Assembly (NCBI GenBank): GCA_000697475.1
Contig: JNEU01000189.1
Span: forward strand, 1-64,000
DNA from: Lichtheimia corymbifera B2541
Lineage: Eukaryota > Mucoromycota > Mucoromycetes > Mucorales > Lichtheimiaceae
Reading direction: 5' to 3'
Length of the DNA stretch: 64,000 bases
Below, in pieces: positions 21,010 to 35,093 of this stretch. A program made the translations under genes and the position numbers. The notes beneath the pieces were generated by a model, which searched no databases, was not told the DNA's origin, and saw only the letters and a program-made list of their open reading frames with translations. How positions within the stretch are numbered: position 1 is the stretch's first letter; every line of letters begins with the position of its first letter.

Positions 21010-21696
21010 GGAGAAAAGGATATGAAAGAAAGAGTATCACGACAATCCACTGAAACAGTTGGCAAGATCAAATATGATTGGTTTATCCCCGTCACGTGAT
21101 TTCCTGCACACACGCCCATCATTGAACGATATAGCAACTAGAGAATATAGAAAGACACGTTCATGGAATAAAGTAGAAATAGCTCTTTGTAACTTATCTC
21201 GATTATCAATTTGGTCTCTGGGATGGTTGGCTAGGATTGGTCATCGATCATATTCACAGTATTTGAATTCGCCTCTCGACTCGCGCATCATTGAATGTAT
21301 GATCAAGTATGCAATGGATGACTTTTCTACTAGCCTTATCTTTTGATAAGCAGCTCTCAGGATATGACTGAGTCTATGCTGTTAGCATCTGGCATTCAAA
21401 TGCAATAGTACGCCAACTTTTGACTCGGTGGAAGTAAGCTCATGGACGGTTTGTGTGGACAAGAAGTATAATATCGATTGTATTTGAGGAAGATAGATAT
21501 CTTTATTATATTATAGGATGTAAATGTATGTGTATATGTATATAAAGATGATGTAAGAGAGAGGATAATCCAAGGATGGATAATAGTCAGGCACTGAAAT
21601 TAACCGGGGTGGTGTTGACCGATGCTCGTCACAAAGCACTTTGCCGACAAAGGCCACAACAAAGATTTTTGAACTTCCTTCCTATCACCCACCACA
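21010..21696. promoter_or_regulatory. divergent region between Bdp1-like gene and ATP2
   Basis: 687 bp separate two head-to-head genes. The frame at 21059-21346 (plus) has no resemblance to known proteins. An AT-rich stretch TATATGTATATAAAG near 21533-21547 may serve as the ATP2 core promoter. Nothing else is identified. Confidence 0.4.
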
Positions 21697-23472
<1,776 letters not shown>

Positions 23473-23975
23473 TTTTGTTATTGATTCACATCACACTTTC
23501 GCATAACACAACTTTCACAACACACCTGGTTCTCTCCAATTTCCACCATTCCTCACATGCATTGCTCCATAGAGACGTCAGCTAGAAAATCAAACACTTT
23601 TGTGTTGTATTTTGTTTCAAATTATTAAAAAGACTACTGTATCAGATGAACAATTGTGCAAAAAGGTTTGAGTTTATCTCCTCCTGTTTTCCTCCGTGCT
23701 CTCTCTCTCTCTCTTTTCACCCAACCCCCCCCCCCCTTTTCTCCTAAGGAAAGACAACGCATACACACATATACATGCATATAGAAATAAAGTGGCGTTT
23801 GTGTACTATAAAAAAACATGCGAACCACATGTAAGGTTCAATCTTCTTAATAGAATGCGCTGGAATAGTAACAAGAAGGAGAAAACGTTATACACATTAA
23901 GGCATCTGGACATGCTGTAGCATAGATGGATAAAGTAGTACATGATGTAGGGAATAAAGGATACCGTAGACATTC
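23473..23975. other. convergent 3' region of ATP2 and CP2 gene, with C12 tract
   Basis: 503 bp between two converging genes. It contains a CT-rich run (23698-23713) followed by a homopolymer of 12 C (23725-23736). No gene is supported. Small frames here are low-complexity. Confidence 0.6.
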
Positions 23976-26240
23976 TTAATAATGTAGTATCAATGTAAAT
24001 GCACCATCCTCCAAGACCTGGGTCTCGATCTCCATGTCTTGTTCTTCTGCGATATCTTGCACCATTGTATCGTCCACACGTACAACAATGGGTTTACCGG
24101 TATCCTTTTTGACGAATCTACGTACCACATGTTGAATGGGCACCGAAATATTCATCTTGCTGACAAGTTGTTGGATCAAGTCGTCTACCGTTAACTCGTC
24201 AAGATAAATAGCACGATACAATTCATTAAATGGGAACTTTGCAAAAATGGCCAGCTCTAGAAATGATCAATGAGTACATACGATGGCAGGCTGTTTGTTA
24301 TATTAGACCACTCACTGGCAGTACGCCGTTTCCTCACTGGCACATAATTGGGGTCGATGTCAGTAGGATCACAGAGGATATGTTCATTGGATGTTGTTGT
24401 GGTGTACACGTAGTCATCATCCATCCGAGATCGTACACGCTTAACACCTGCTACTGCTGCAGGAGCACGTTGAGGAGATGCCACGGCTGATGATGATGGA
24501 GGTGAATATGCCTCAGGAGTCGAACCTGGTGATGGTGCTAGCGTCGTTGTTGCTGTTGTCAATGAATCAGAAGATGATGATGATAGCGTAGGATGTGGCG
24601 GTGATACACTTTCAGGTATCTCTGAAAACAAGGTATAGGGTTGTGATCGGTAGTATGCGAGCCATAATGGATGGGTATCGATGCTAGTACTACTGCCACC
24701 ATGCTTGCCCAAGTCACCTGTAAAGGACATGTAAGTAACCTTGTTGTGGTAGAACAAAGGGATGCGTGCATACAACATCAGGTGTTACTGTTTTAGTATA
24801 CACTAATACATACCTCGAAGTTTCTCTAATTGTCGTCCCAAATGACGAGCATCATCCTTATTCTTACGTTCTGCACCCTGTGCGTAAAGTACAAGTGTTA
24901 GGTTCTTTTTTTCTTTAGGGAGCAAGGGGATGTGAGTGTGCAAAAGAGCAGGGGATTTTGAGTTGAGAAACAAAGAACAATTCTTGAATGCAACTTGCCT
25001 TATCCCGAAATAATTTGATCTTGCAATAAGTTGCTTCGGAATATGTATTTGACGTCGTCGTAACGGCATCTGCACTAGCAGATGATGGTATTTGTGTCTC
25101 CATATGCAAGCGTAAAGGAATGCCTTTGACTCCCTTTATCCTCGAAAAATCGGTTGACAAGCAATTAAATCGCACATGTATGGTAGCTCCTCGTTTGCCG
25201 TTCCATTCAAAAACAACGCGATCAAACTCAGGACATTGCACATTGTAAATACCAGAGGAACGCTCAACATCTGTCAAAGCAAGGAGAGAAAAAGGAGGGC
25301 GATCAGCTTTTGCATTGTTTGTATGCTTTGTGTGGTACAACATACTAAGGTCGAGAGCTCGTGCACTCTGTGGATCTTGTTGTTGGCCTAGCCAAAAACG
25401 CCAGTAATTAGCAGTAAGGCGTCGATGCGACTCTTCGTGAAATGTAATAGTGAGCGTGCTTGTAAGGACACCATCATAGCCATCGGTGTCTGTCAAATTG
25501 ATGCAATAGTACTGGTCTATATCGTTGTTAGAGCCATTTGTGAATATATGAATACGCGCATGTTGTAGCACTTACTCTTGTTGAGATAGGTGACAGGCGA
25601 CTCCTCAACTCGCTGAGCAGCAGCAGCCGGAGGTGCTACAAGAAAAAAGCATGGTCTGTGTGTAAATCATCGCTACTGGCAAAGCACACGTGTGTCATAA
25701 TATAGGGGGTTTTGCTAATTGTATACCTTCAAGGACAATATCGTATCGGAAGCTATTCAAAAGGAGAAAGTAAATGATGTGAGACGAAATGTTGTTGCCA
25801 GTATGCTTCGCATGGGTTACACAGTCCCAGATCAGATGCCGGCAACCGGCATAGCCAAGGGGGTCCCATGACCGTTCCTTTTATGTCAATGCTTACTTTG
25901 CAGGTGATGGGCAACTCACAGGTGGTGAAGGGATCATGTTGGCTCCTACCAATGGTAACGATGATGAAGGAAAGGGAGGTTGTTGTTGTTGTTGTTGTGC
26001 GTGTGATGGATGCGGACCAGCCGCACAAGTGTCTAAAGTTGGAGTAGAAAATGGTGGCGATGCTGTTGCTTGTCGTGTTGCATAAACGCCATTCAAGCAC
26101 AGATACGGAATGGTTGTTTCGTTTCGCGTAAAAGTCGAGTGCTGTAATCGGCTGGTATAATCATCCATAGCGTTTAGGTCAGTATTGTCGCCGTGCATCA
26201 TGCTATATAAGAATGTTGAAAACATATCAATACTTGACAT
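23976..26240 (-). CDS. grainyhead/CP2-type transcription factor
   Basis: Eight exons (26240-25897, 25752-25727, 25635-25576, 25516-25346, 25270-24999, 24877-24814, 24717-24316, 24256-23976) give 539 residues. The N-terminus is disordered (poly-Gln run). The CP2 DNA-binding core spans about residues 117-330: FRYDIVLEAP, SPVTYLNKNQYY, VERSSGIYNVQC, FDRVVFEWNGKRGATIHVRF, IKGVKGIPLRL and YCKIKLFRDKGAERKNKDDA. The C-terminal ~90 residues (AIYLDELTVDDLIQQLV...) resemble the ubiquitin-like dimerisation region. Grainyhead-type factors regulate epithelial barrier genes in animals and wall/conidiation genes in fungi. Exon 2 is only 26 nt, the intron after FRDK is GC-AG, and the 75-nt intron at 25345-25271 keeps the frame open. 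The start (26240) could instead be 26198. Confidence 0.85.
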
Positions 26241-27466
26241 GTGTATTCCCAGAGGTAGCTTATTATTACTTGTTATCAATGCAATGTGAGGGAAAAGAAT
26301 TAACAAGCATAAATGAGGTGGTGTATGATGTTGGATTGCAGGAGTAGTTGTAAAAGTGAGAATACAAAAGAGAGAGGGAATGAAGGCTTCTGATCGGCCG
26401 TGCATCAAACAGAACGATGTGTATTTATATATCTCGGCAAAGGCGGATTATTCCTTGTTGTTCACCTTCCTACATGGTTAAGGAGATGCTCCCTAATCAC
26501 TGGCTGTAGTGTGAGGTGCTGCTCTCTCCTCCAGCCATCGTTTTCAAGGAATCTATATAACAACGCTTTACTCTTTTAATAGTCGTGCTAAAAGCAGTGA
26601 AAGACAAACGTGCCTTTGATCATGCCATTAACGTACTATTGATAATGATGGATGAATTGTATTCAAGTCAGAAGAATACATAGCAAAGGAGATCACGTAC
26701 CTGATTGGGGAAAGGGACCAGCAGACATTTAGATTGGTGGATGTTTTTCGACGTCGAAATGATGCAAGGAGTCGCAAGCATAATACTCAGGAACATGGGC
26801 TGCATTAGCTGATATACGTGTCCTACTGATTTATGAAGTAAAGTATATCCAGACTGCTGTCAGATCTATGAACAAGCGGAGAACTTCCTAAGCTGTTGCC
26901 ACACAAACATCACCTTTTATGCTTTGCCAGCTATTGATTTTATTTCTTTGTCAGCAGCAAAGTTAAATAGCCACAAGGACAATGGTGGTAAATATCTCGT
27001 TTGAGGATTCTGTACCGCTGCAATGGGATGCTTGCTGTGATGCGTATGATTATGCACACTGCGGCAACTATGCATTTCCCCAACGTAAATATCTTGCGTA
27101 AATGTTGACGACACGTGCAATCTGCCGCTTGATCCCAATCAAGTGATCTCCTTGCTCTTTCCTATCGTTTCTTCTAACTCTCCGAATATCCAATTCCTAT
27201 ACCCGTAGTCTTTTAATGATGATTTACCATCATCGTTATAGAGTGCCCCGGTATCTCATTCTCCCTGATCTACACAGCAAATCCCAACTCCTTTCCAATG
27301 TCGCACGGTCGTTATGAAGAAAATGTCAGATCAGCAAAACGTTTTGTGATATTTAATCATGTGTTTGTATTATGTTGTCTGTGCAAATATTTTAGACTCT
27401 TCTACGTTTAGCATATCCTTGCTTCTATGTTACTCTGGGTTTCCTGATGTTTACGAATTTCCGTTT
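26241..27466. other. intergenic 1.2 kb, no supported gene
   Basis: The region lies between the 5' end of the CP2 gene and the 3' end of the DUF2009 gene. AT-rich, with no sustained coding frame beyond about 75 codons (26917-27138 minus) and no family match. It likely holds the CP2-gene promoter, given regulatory genes often have long upstream regions. No repeat is seen. Confidence 0.5.
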
Positions 27467-30171
27467 TTAGCTCCATCCACCACCATCAAAGCCCACAAAT
27501 CCCTAGACAATGAAAAAGGAAACATGTGAATCATTCCTTCACCTCAATCCGTTTTTCTCTCTCCTTTTGAAAATATCATACCGTCAATAAGAACACCGGG
27601 AAGTAAGACTTGCGCTCTATTTGCGAACACCCTAAAGATGAATCATTGTTAGGGGCTATTATAGTATTTTGCAGTAGAAAAGGGAGGGAGGTGGATTCGC
27701 ATATCTTACAATTCCATGCAGACGTGAGTCGTCCATCGATGCAGCTTCCAGCGTCGTAAAAGTTATCCGCACCAGATCCATCAAATGCTCCTCGGAAAAA
27801 GTCGGCTAAAGGATAATGATGTTCAGTGATATTGCCATTCATTGAATACCTTTTTCTCTCCACACAATGCGCAAAAGCATCATCGTCATCCTATATTCTC
27901 CTGTCCCTTTCTCCTCCTTCCCCTGACCTACCCAAGATCGTCTTCTTGCATTGAGCAACCCCACCAAACTTTTGTTGTAAGAACTTTTTTCCACCGTCAT
28001 GGTTTGTGAGCTCTTCAATGCGATCGAGAGTGAGACATATCGGGCTGAGGATGCGTGAGACTTGATTATACTAGAAACACGATATATATATTACTAAAAA
28101 CACAGCTTTTGCGTATAGGTTATCTTACCTTGTCAATGAACATTAGAGCATTTGGCACGTTTTTATCTCCCAAATGGATGACACTGCTCCCAATCCACTT
28201 GCCAGCCTTCTTTTGTGCTTTGAAAAGTGTGCGGTGCATCTCCCTTGACACTGCAGGACACGGCTGTATGCGATGTAGGCCCTGGCCTGTCTGTGATAGC
28301 CGATAAGGGTTCCCTGCGCTCAACATATCCTGGTCGGCCAGCGTCCAGAGCATGAACATTTCATTGAGGATCTCACGCCAGAGTTTGAGTGTCTGATTCA
28401 CATAGGTGTATTGTGTCTCGTGATCATGGCTTAATCGATGTCCCTGAGCACCAGCTGCAATGGATAATGAAAACTCCTCACACTCGGCTTCAGTAGGATG
28501 GAAAAACTCCTCAAGATATGCTAGCATCTTTTCACAGGGATCACTACATAATAACACGATCCATTTTAGTATTTCGTGCTCATATACCTAATTCTTCAAG
28601 CTTACCGATTTTCGCGCAGATATGCATTATTGTCACCAATACTATACAAGCAATGCCGAATCTCGTCTGCTGAAAGGAACTTGGATTGATACTTTCGACT
28701 CAGCTGCTCGATCGATTTCTCTTTGCGTCGAATCTCGCTCTGGATCTGCATACGTGATTTGCCTTCGGGTATGATCTCGCGTGTTGCTATCAAGACGATA
28801 TCCTCATGCAGTACACCTAAACCTCGTCGCTCTTTAAGGAAGCTGTACACCGTTTTGATGGGTGCAACGCACGAGAAACCAAGCATTTCTTGCACCTCGG
28901 GAATCATAGAATCCTAATCCAATTCACTTAGTAAACCATCCTCGAGATTCTCTAGTCCTCTCTCTCTTTCCCTCTCTTACTGATAACATGTACATGAGCT
29001 TTCCATATGCTGATCGCATCTTTTCTGGATTCATGATCTTATGGCTATACAAGATACAATGGATCAGCATCTCCCACTACCATGACGTGTGTCCCCTTTC
29101 CCATAGGTTGATTCTCTTACCGTCTTCCAATTTCAAAGATACGTTGAAAAAATTCTTCATTCTCCTCAAATGATCGATCCGCAAAGAGTTCCTGTCCGCG
29201 GCCGTAATCACATGCCAAAACCAATCCTGTCAAAACTGCACATAATTCCTTGATTTGGCTCACAACGCGCTTGGCTTTGCTCGTATGGGATTCATTGTCG
29301 ATATGATCTTCATCACAAACGAGATTTAGTCATCATTATCCAGGATCATGTCACCACCCACTACATACCTGTATACTCCGTCACATTCAATGCAGCTTCG
29401 AGACTGTAGGAAACATGTCACCTCATGTTAGATATCCAATGTCCTCCTTTGCTAATTTTCCACATACAGTCGTAGGAACTTGCGTTCTTCCAAATGTAAA
29501 CGTAGCGGGATGTACTTTGCACTGCATTATCAATCACGTGGTGTTAGCCCATGAAAATGCTCATTTCTTGGTTTCTCCTTACCGATTTTCCATTATTTGT
29601 CCAATATCAATCTCCTTGCTCTTGGGGCCTGCTGTAGGTGTCACTGTTGTCATAGGTGCGTCTTTGGGTTGCTATACAAATCGTCATTATTATTTACATC
29701 TTTTATAATGTTCGATACTTGATCCATACTCCCATCATCTCGTCGTCTTGATCCATTGCATCATTGCTTCCATTTGTCGCATTCGATACGGCTGTATAAG
29801 GTTGAGTTGTATGCTTTGCACGTTTGCCAGTGCGGTGGATCATCCCTATCCAGTTCCAAAGTTAAGAGACATAGCAACTTGCAAAGAAGAATCCATTTTT
29901 TTTTACCAAAGCAAACTTCGCAAAATGGCTCGTTACAGTTGTTGCAGTGCACAATAGCCTATTACGTATGTTGAGTATTCGATAGAATGGCGATCGGTGG
30001 TATGGAAAGGATCGTTACAGGTTGATCTTTGCATTCGACACAGAAGCCGGGTTGTGCATCGTGATCATCCACAGAGGCGGCGTCCTCGGAAACGTCGTCC
30101 GTCTCCATGATTGAGACTTTATCGGATAGAATGTCTTCGAGTTGGTGTTTCTTATTGGTACCCGAGGGCAT
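27467..30171 (-). CDS. B-box zinc finger-DUF2009 protein
   Basis: Fourteen exons (30171-30019, 29958-29907, 29845-29730, 29671-29583, 29521-29468, 29403-29369, 29307-29121, 29044-28981, 28913-28606, 28543-28129, 28070-27932, 27805-27710, 27631-27582, 27502-27467) give 597 residues. Residues about 44-85 form a B-box-like finger (CVECKDQPAIVHCNNC, FCEVCFG, then IHRTGKRAKH). The rest is collinear with the DUF2009 family: YIPLRLHLEERKFLRLLEAA, EGKSRMQIQSEIRRKEKSIE, SIGDNNAYLREN, GQGLHRIQPCPAVSREMHR, WIGSSVIHLGDKNVPNALMF, FRGAFDGSGADNFYDAGSC and the closing GFVGFDGGGWS. The DUF2009 family is found in plants, protists and basal fungi with no firm function. The B-box suggests protein interaction. 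Function unknown. Confidence 0.9.
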
Positions 30172-30375
30172 GGCGTAAAGAAGAAGGGGGGGTTTTTTGG
30201 CAGAGAAAGAGACAGACAACTTTGTGTGTGTGTCTCTCCTGCGGAATGAATACCCCGCCCCACACGCTCTCGTCATTTGCCACATCTTGCTGGTGCAACA
30301 ATCATCACTACTCACATTATTACTTTAGCTTCATTGCATGATTGTATTGTAAAACTACTACACATATAATAAATG

Positions 30376-32492
30376 CTACATCTTCGATTCTGTGGCTAAA
30401 AATCTTGCTGGCACTTCTACATCGATACCGCTAATAGCTAGCTGAGCAAATGATTTGCCTTGCTTATCCATTACGAGTGATGTCAATGCACCTCCACCCA
30501 ATGCTTGTGTCAATACAAAGTTGAGCGCATGCAATCCAGGTAATTCGTAAATTTTAACGGTCCCGTGACAATGGTGTTTCATAAACTCGCCCATCACTTT
30601 TTCAGTCACCGAACGCTTGATGTAAGGTAGCAACTCGGGGTCACGTGCAATGATACCGATATTAGAGACATCACCCTTTTCACCACTACGACCATAGGCC
30701 ACATTGATCAATTTGGTCTTGACGAGTGATCCAAGTTCACTGGCGGGGGGTTCTGGAATGGATGGCACAGGGGTCGAGTGCTGATAAGCATGGGTGTCAT
30801 CCCAAGCATCCCATTCGATCAATTGTGGCCGAGCTGTTCCAACAGCAACCTGGGCTTTAATCATGGTTTTGGGTAGCAAGCATGGGAAATGCACAAGATT
30901 GGGCAATGGTGGTCGAACTTCACCAAAACCAGTGCCAGGAGCCATACATGTGACAGGCTACAATTTCATTAGTATCAAACCTATCTTCATGATGGTAGTC
31001 ATAGTAATGGTACTTACAGCTAAGATTTCACTTGACAAGATTCTCAGCGCTTTGCGATCATTGTGAATGGCCGATATGCGAAGCACCACTTCACGTGTTC
31101 CATGAGCTTGAGACGTGGCACTAATCAGTCATGTGAGGTTAGGATAGCATTGCATATATAAGCACTTACCCATAAAGTGATGCTTCCGAACCAAGCGTTT
31201 CCACGTTGTAAGCACGATAATCTTCCATACCACGTTCTTTGAGCATGCGTCTTGTACGTTCAATAATGGCATGGCCCACTGCATCAGCTTTGTCTTTGGC
31301 TTGTGCACCACCAATGATCAAGGTGCCGTTGACAACCCATCCATCCATAAAGATTCCACAGCACTTGAGATAGGGTGTAGGCTTAACTCCTCGAGCACCT
31401 TTTACGTGAACACGATCCTTGGCTACTTGAGTAAGCTGCACCTGCCGCATATCGAGAATGACATCGGGAAGAATATACAAAGCAGGATCCAAAGTCTCAT
31501 ACAAAATTTGTTCTGCTACAGTGGCAGGTGTTACAAGACCACCCGTGCGTTCAGGTTTGGTAACTATAAATTCGCCATTTGCTTCAAACTCGACAATTGG
31601 ATATCCCATATTGGCATATCCACCATAGGGAGAAAATGCTGCTAATTTCCAATCGGTAAAGTTGCCGCCAGTGGCATGGCATCCACATTCAATGATATGA
31701 CCGGCCAAAGAGGCAGCAGCAAGGAGATCATGATAATTGCTGTTCTTTTCTGGAGTCCATCCATATTCGTACATCAATGGACCAACAACAATGGCTGAAT
31801 CCACAGCACGTCCGGTAACGACAATGTCAGCACCTGCTTCCAAGGCAGCTGCGACACCTTTGGCACCAAAATAGGCATTCATTGACATGATCGGTTCGTT
31901 ACTTGTTGGAAGTCGATCGGCATCACGTGTATGTTCGGTGACGGACGTGGGAGAAAACGACACAACATCATTCTGGAAAGCATCGAATGTAGCGATACCA
32001 CCCTTTTCTGGCATCATGTCGTCACCATAGACTGCTGCTACTTTCATATCGATTCCTTGTTCTTTCAATAGCTCCTCGACAGCTGCTTTACAACCCAGTG
32101 GATCAAGTGCACCAGCATTTGTGATCACCTTTGTGCCGTTTCGCTTGAGGTCAGGTAATAGAGGCTTAAGAACAAAGGCAAGGAATTGTCCGATATAATC
32201 GACTGCTAGTTCGCCACCTTCGATTTCTTTCAATCCAGGGACCATTTGTCGTGCATGTTTACGGAGAGCAAGCACACCCATCGTAATCTCTATAATAATG
32301 GTTGTCAGCCGATGTATTGGTCTGCATCGTGGTCCATCATCATCATTCATTACCAGCAAGATAGTCGCCTACGAGATAGTGCAAGTTGGCTCCTTCTTCA
32401 CGCACTAATTGGGCTGCTGCATCTCGAGAATCGCCAAGGAAGGCAGAATAGCATCCAATACGTACGCGTCGTTTGTCGGTATTTGGTGCCAT
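30376..32492 (-). CDS. AtuA-family (acyclic terpene utilisation, DUF1446) protein
   Basis: Four exons (32492-32354, 32289-31170, 31120-31018, 30957-30376) give 647 residues. The N-terminal ~450 residues match the AtuA domain: [71 protein letters not shown] and [10 protein letters not shown]. The C-terminal ~110 residues ([32 protein letters not shown]) match the AtuA-like ferredoxin-fold domain. AtuA takes part in bacterial citronellol/acyclic terpene degradation. The fungal relatives are uncharacterised, so a terpenoid or branched-chain acyl role is inference. There is no targeting peptide evident. The 5' end faces LAMTOR3 across 403 bp. The length fits two-domain family members. Confidence 0.92.
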
Positions 32493-32895
32493 GGAAAAGA
32501 TATAAAAAAAGGGAGAAAGAGGTATGCATCAAAAAAGTGTGGGGTTGATGTGCCTCAAATACGCCATGCTGACTCAGTGCACAGCAAGCTTTTCCCATCA
32601 TGGCAAATTTACAATGACGTCTCGCATAAACTTATTCACACACACACTCCACCCCTATGCTGTTTTGAGTATTCATTGAAGCCGTATTCACATGTAATTA
32701 AACACTACTATGGACTCATGTTTAAAGGACAATATCTTCTTTACATATTCAAATAAATGCCTATCATCATCATGCATGCAAAAAGGCGTTTCTACAGAAG
32801 AAGGGGAAGACACTACATTATATGCGGCTTGACTCCGAATGACGTCTGGAGTCAGTCCCTCTTATTATGCGGATACTGACTTTCACCTCTTGAAT
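32493..32895. promoter_or_regulatory. 403-bp bidirectional promoter, AtuA-like gene and LAMTOR3
   Basis: Short divergent spacer between two head-to-head genes. Open frames at 32246-32548 and 32409-32756 enter it from the AtuA gene but have no coding signal. No TATA element is clear on either side. Confidence 0.45.
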
Positions 32896-33477
32896 ATGGC
32901 CATTGAAGACAATCTCCACCGGTTGTGCGAACAGAATTACGTAGAAGGGCTCTTGGCAGCTTTTATCACAGACAAGGATGGTGTCGTCATTTTGAAGTGT
33001 AAGCGATATCTTTCCGGAGAACCCATGCGCAACATGTCGCTTATTCATTGGCACCAGCTGCCCAGCAGGATGCACCTGAGAATATTGTCGATCCCACTTT
33101 TTTCACGTCATTCACGATAGCCAACAACCAGGTTCGTTTGGACGAGATACCTTGAGTGACTTTTTCGTGTTGGCTGACGAGGAAACCGTTTTAAAAGGCA
33201 TCCAAACTTGGGCTCAAGCAGAACCGATACATAATGAGCATGTACGATCAATATCAGTTTGTACAATACGACAGCAATCCATTGATCATTACGGTGGTTG
33301 GAGGTGCAGATGCCAATACGGGTATGTATGTGTGTGTGTGTATACGATGATGATGGGAGTGATCGATGGGATATGATCTGATATACTTTTTATTGTTTAG
33401 GTTTCTTGATCAACTTTGGACGTAAACTGGTAGAATTAGCAAAACCACTAGCGAGTGCTATGCAAGAGAAAATGTAA
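32896..33477 (+). CDS. LAMTOR3: Ragulator complex protein LAMTOR3 (MP1)
   Basis: Four exons (32896-32998, 33058-33131, 33198-33321, 33401-33477) give 125 residues of a single roadblock-fold domain: VEGLLAAFITDKDGVVILK, APENIVDPTFFTSFTIANNQ, ASKLGLKQNRYIMSMYDQYQ, LIITVVGGADANTGFLINFG. These match LAMTOR3 along its full length. It pairs with LAMTOR2 in Ragulator, which anchors Rag GTPases and TORC1 on the vacuole/lysosome and scaffolds MEK-ERK in animals. Yeasts have a much reduced EGO complex, so an easily recognised LAMTOR3 points to an early-diverging fungus. The exon after NNQ starts at an acceptor reading AAAAG (33198), chosen because it restores the conserved SKLGL. Confidence 0.9.
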
Positions 33478-33588
33478 AGGGAAAGGATACCATGGGAACA
33501 ATAAAAACCTATGCATAAATCTCAAATCGATGATCCAGATCCTTCTACACAATGCTGGTGCGTGCTGGTAAATGTGATGTGTCGGCCA

Positions 33589-33595
33589 TATAAAT
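33589..33595 (+). promoter_or_regulatory. TATA-like element before the DnaJ gene
   Basis: TATAAAT lies 124 bp upstream of the DnaJ start codon, a usual distance for stress-responsive chaperone genes. No clear heat-shock element array could be read by eye. Confidence 0.3.
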
Positions 33596-33718
33596 ATGTC
33601 AAACAATCACACCCCCCCAGCAACCATTTTCATCACTACTCGAATCCTTGTTTCTTACTTTTACCCCCATCACTCTTTCCTTTTTCCCTTCGTTCTTTAA
33701 GCATCATCATCATCAAGC

Positions 33719-34969
33719 ATGGTTCGTGATACAAAGTACTATGACAGCCTGGAAGTGAGCCCCAATGCAACAGAAGGGGAATTGAAAAAAGCATACAGAA
33801 AACTTGCATTGAAATATCATCCAGATAAGGTAAACATAGGCTTTTTAAACGCGTGTTACGAGGTATATTCATCAATAACATGCATATAGAACCCAGAAGC
33901 AGGCGACAAGTTTAAAGAAATCTCGCATGCCTATGAAATATTGTCTGATCCAGAGAAACGACACCTATACGATCAATATGGCGAGGAAGGATTAAGCGGC
34001 ATGGGTGGTGGCATGGATGCTGAGGATCTCTTCTCTCAACTCTTTGGTGGTGCTTTCGGCGGTAGACCAAAAGGACCTAGACGAGGACGTGACATGGTGC
34101 ATCATCTCAAGGTGCAGCTCAAAGATTTGTATAATGGAAAGACAACCAAGTTGGCAGTGCAGAAACACATTTTATGTCCCAAATGCGAGGGCGCCGGTGG
34201 CAAGGATGTGAAAAAATGCGAACCATGCAAGGGCCAAGGTTTCACAGTGTCGCTGCGACAAATGGGTCCTATGGTGCAACAAGTACAACAACCATGCGCA
34301 GCTTGTCAAGGACAGGGCGAAACCATTGGTGAAAAGTGTACCCAGTGCAATGGCAAAAAGGTGGTAAATGACAAAAAGATCATCGAAGTGCATATCGACA
34401 AGGGTATGAAGGATGGCCAAAAGATTACATTTGCTGGTGAAGCTGACCAAGGACCTGGTATCGAACAACCTGGTGATATTGTCATTGTATTGGCACAGCA
34501 GCCTGATCCCAATTTTATACGCAGAGGCGATGATCTCGTACACGAGGCCACTATCGACTTGCTCACAGCACTGGCAGGTGGCCAGTTTGCGATACCCCAC
34601 CTCGACGATCGTGTGCTTTTAGTCCCCATTGCTCCAGGTGAATGTATTCGCCCAGATATGGTTAAAACTATCCCTCATCAGGGTATGCCTACTTATCGAC
34701 ACCACGACTTTGGCAACCTTATTGTCAAATTCAAGATTGAATTCCCACCTGCCAACTGGACTGATAATGACACCATCAAGAAATTGGAAGGCATCCTACC
34801 ACCAAGACCTTCTCTACCCAGCTTTGGTGATAAGCACCTTGAGGAGGTATCTATGCAAGATGCGGATCCTAAACAGGCTGCCAGAGCATCCTATCCCCAC
34901 CCCATGGATATCGATGAAGAGGATGAAGAGGGTCAAGGAGGACCTGGTGTGCAATGTGCCCAGCAATAA
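33719..34969 (+). CDS. YDJ1: type I DnaJ/Hsp40 chaperone, Ydj1/DNAJA type
   Basis: Two exons (33719-33829, 33890-34969) give 396 residues. J domain (about 1-68) with HPD in LKYHPDKNPEAG, then a Gly-rich linker ([18 protein letters not shown]). Four CxxCxGxG-type zinc repeats follow ([33 protein letters not shown]), then the peptide-binding C-terminal domains. The protein ends CAQQ, a CAAX motif, so it should be farnesylated and partly tethered to the ER face like yeast Ydj1 (ends CASQ). It stimulates Hsp70 ATPase and presents clients. All signature residues are intact. The 3' end is 124 bp from convergent RPN6. Confidence 0.96.
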
Positions 34970-35093
34970 GCCAAACCATTCAACCTTGTATATAACTTTG
35001 CATTCACTCTCTCATTTGCGTCATAAGCATCACTACCCACTCTATATACTTTGAAAATCCCTTTATAATAAAAAAGTTTCAGGTATTATACTA

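Noticed and set aside
26917..27138. 73-codon open frame in the CP2-DUF2009 intergenic region
   Set aside because: No signal peptide, domain or conservation clue; a frame of this length is expected by chance.
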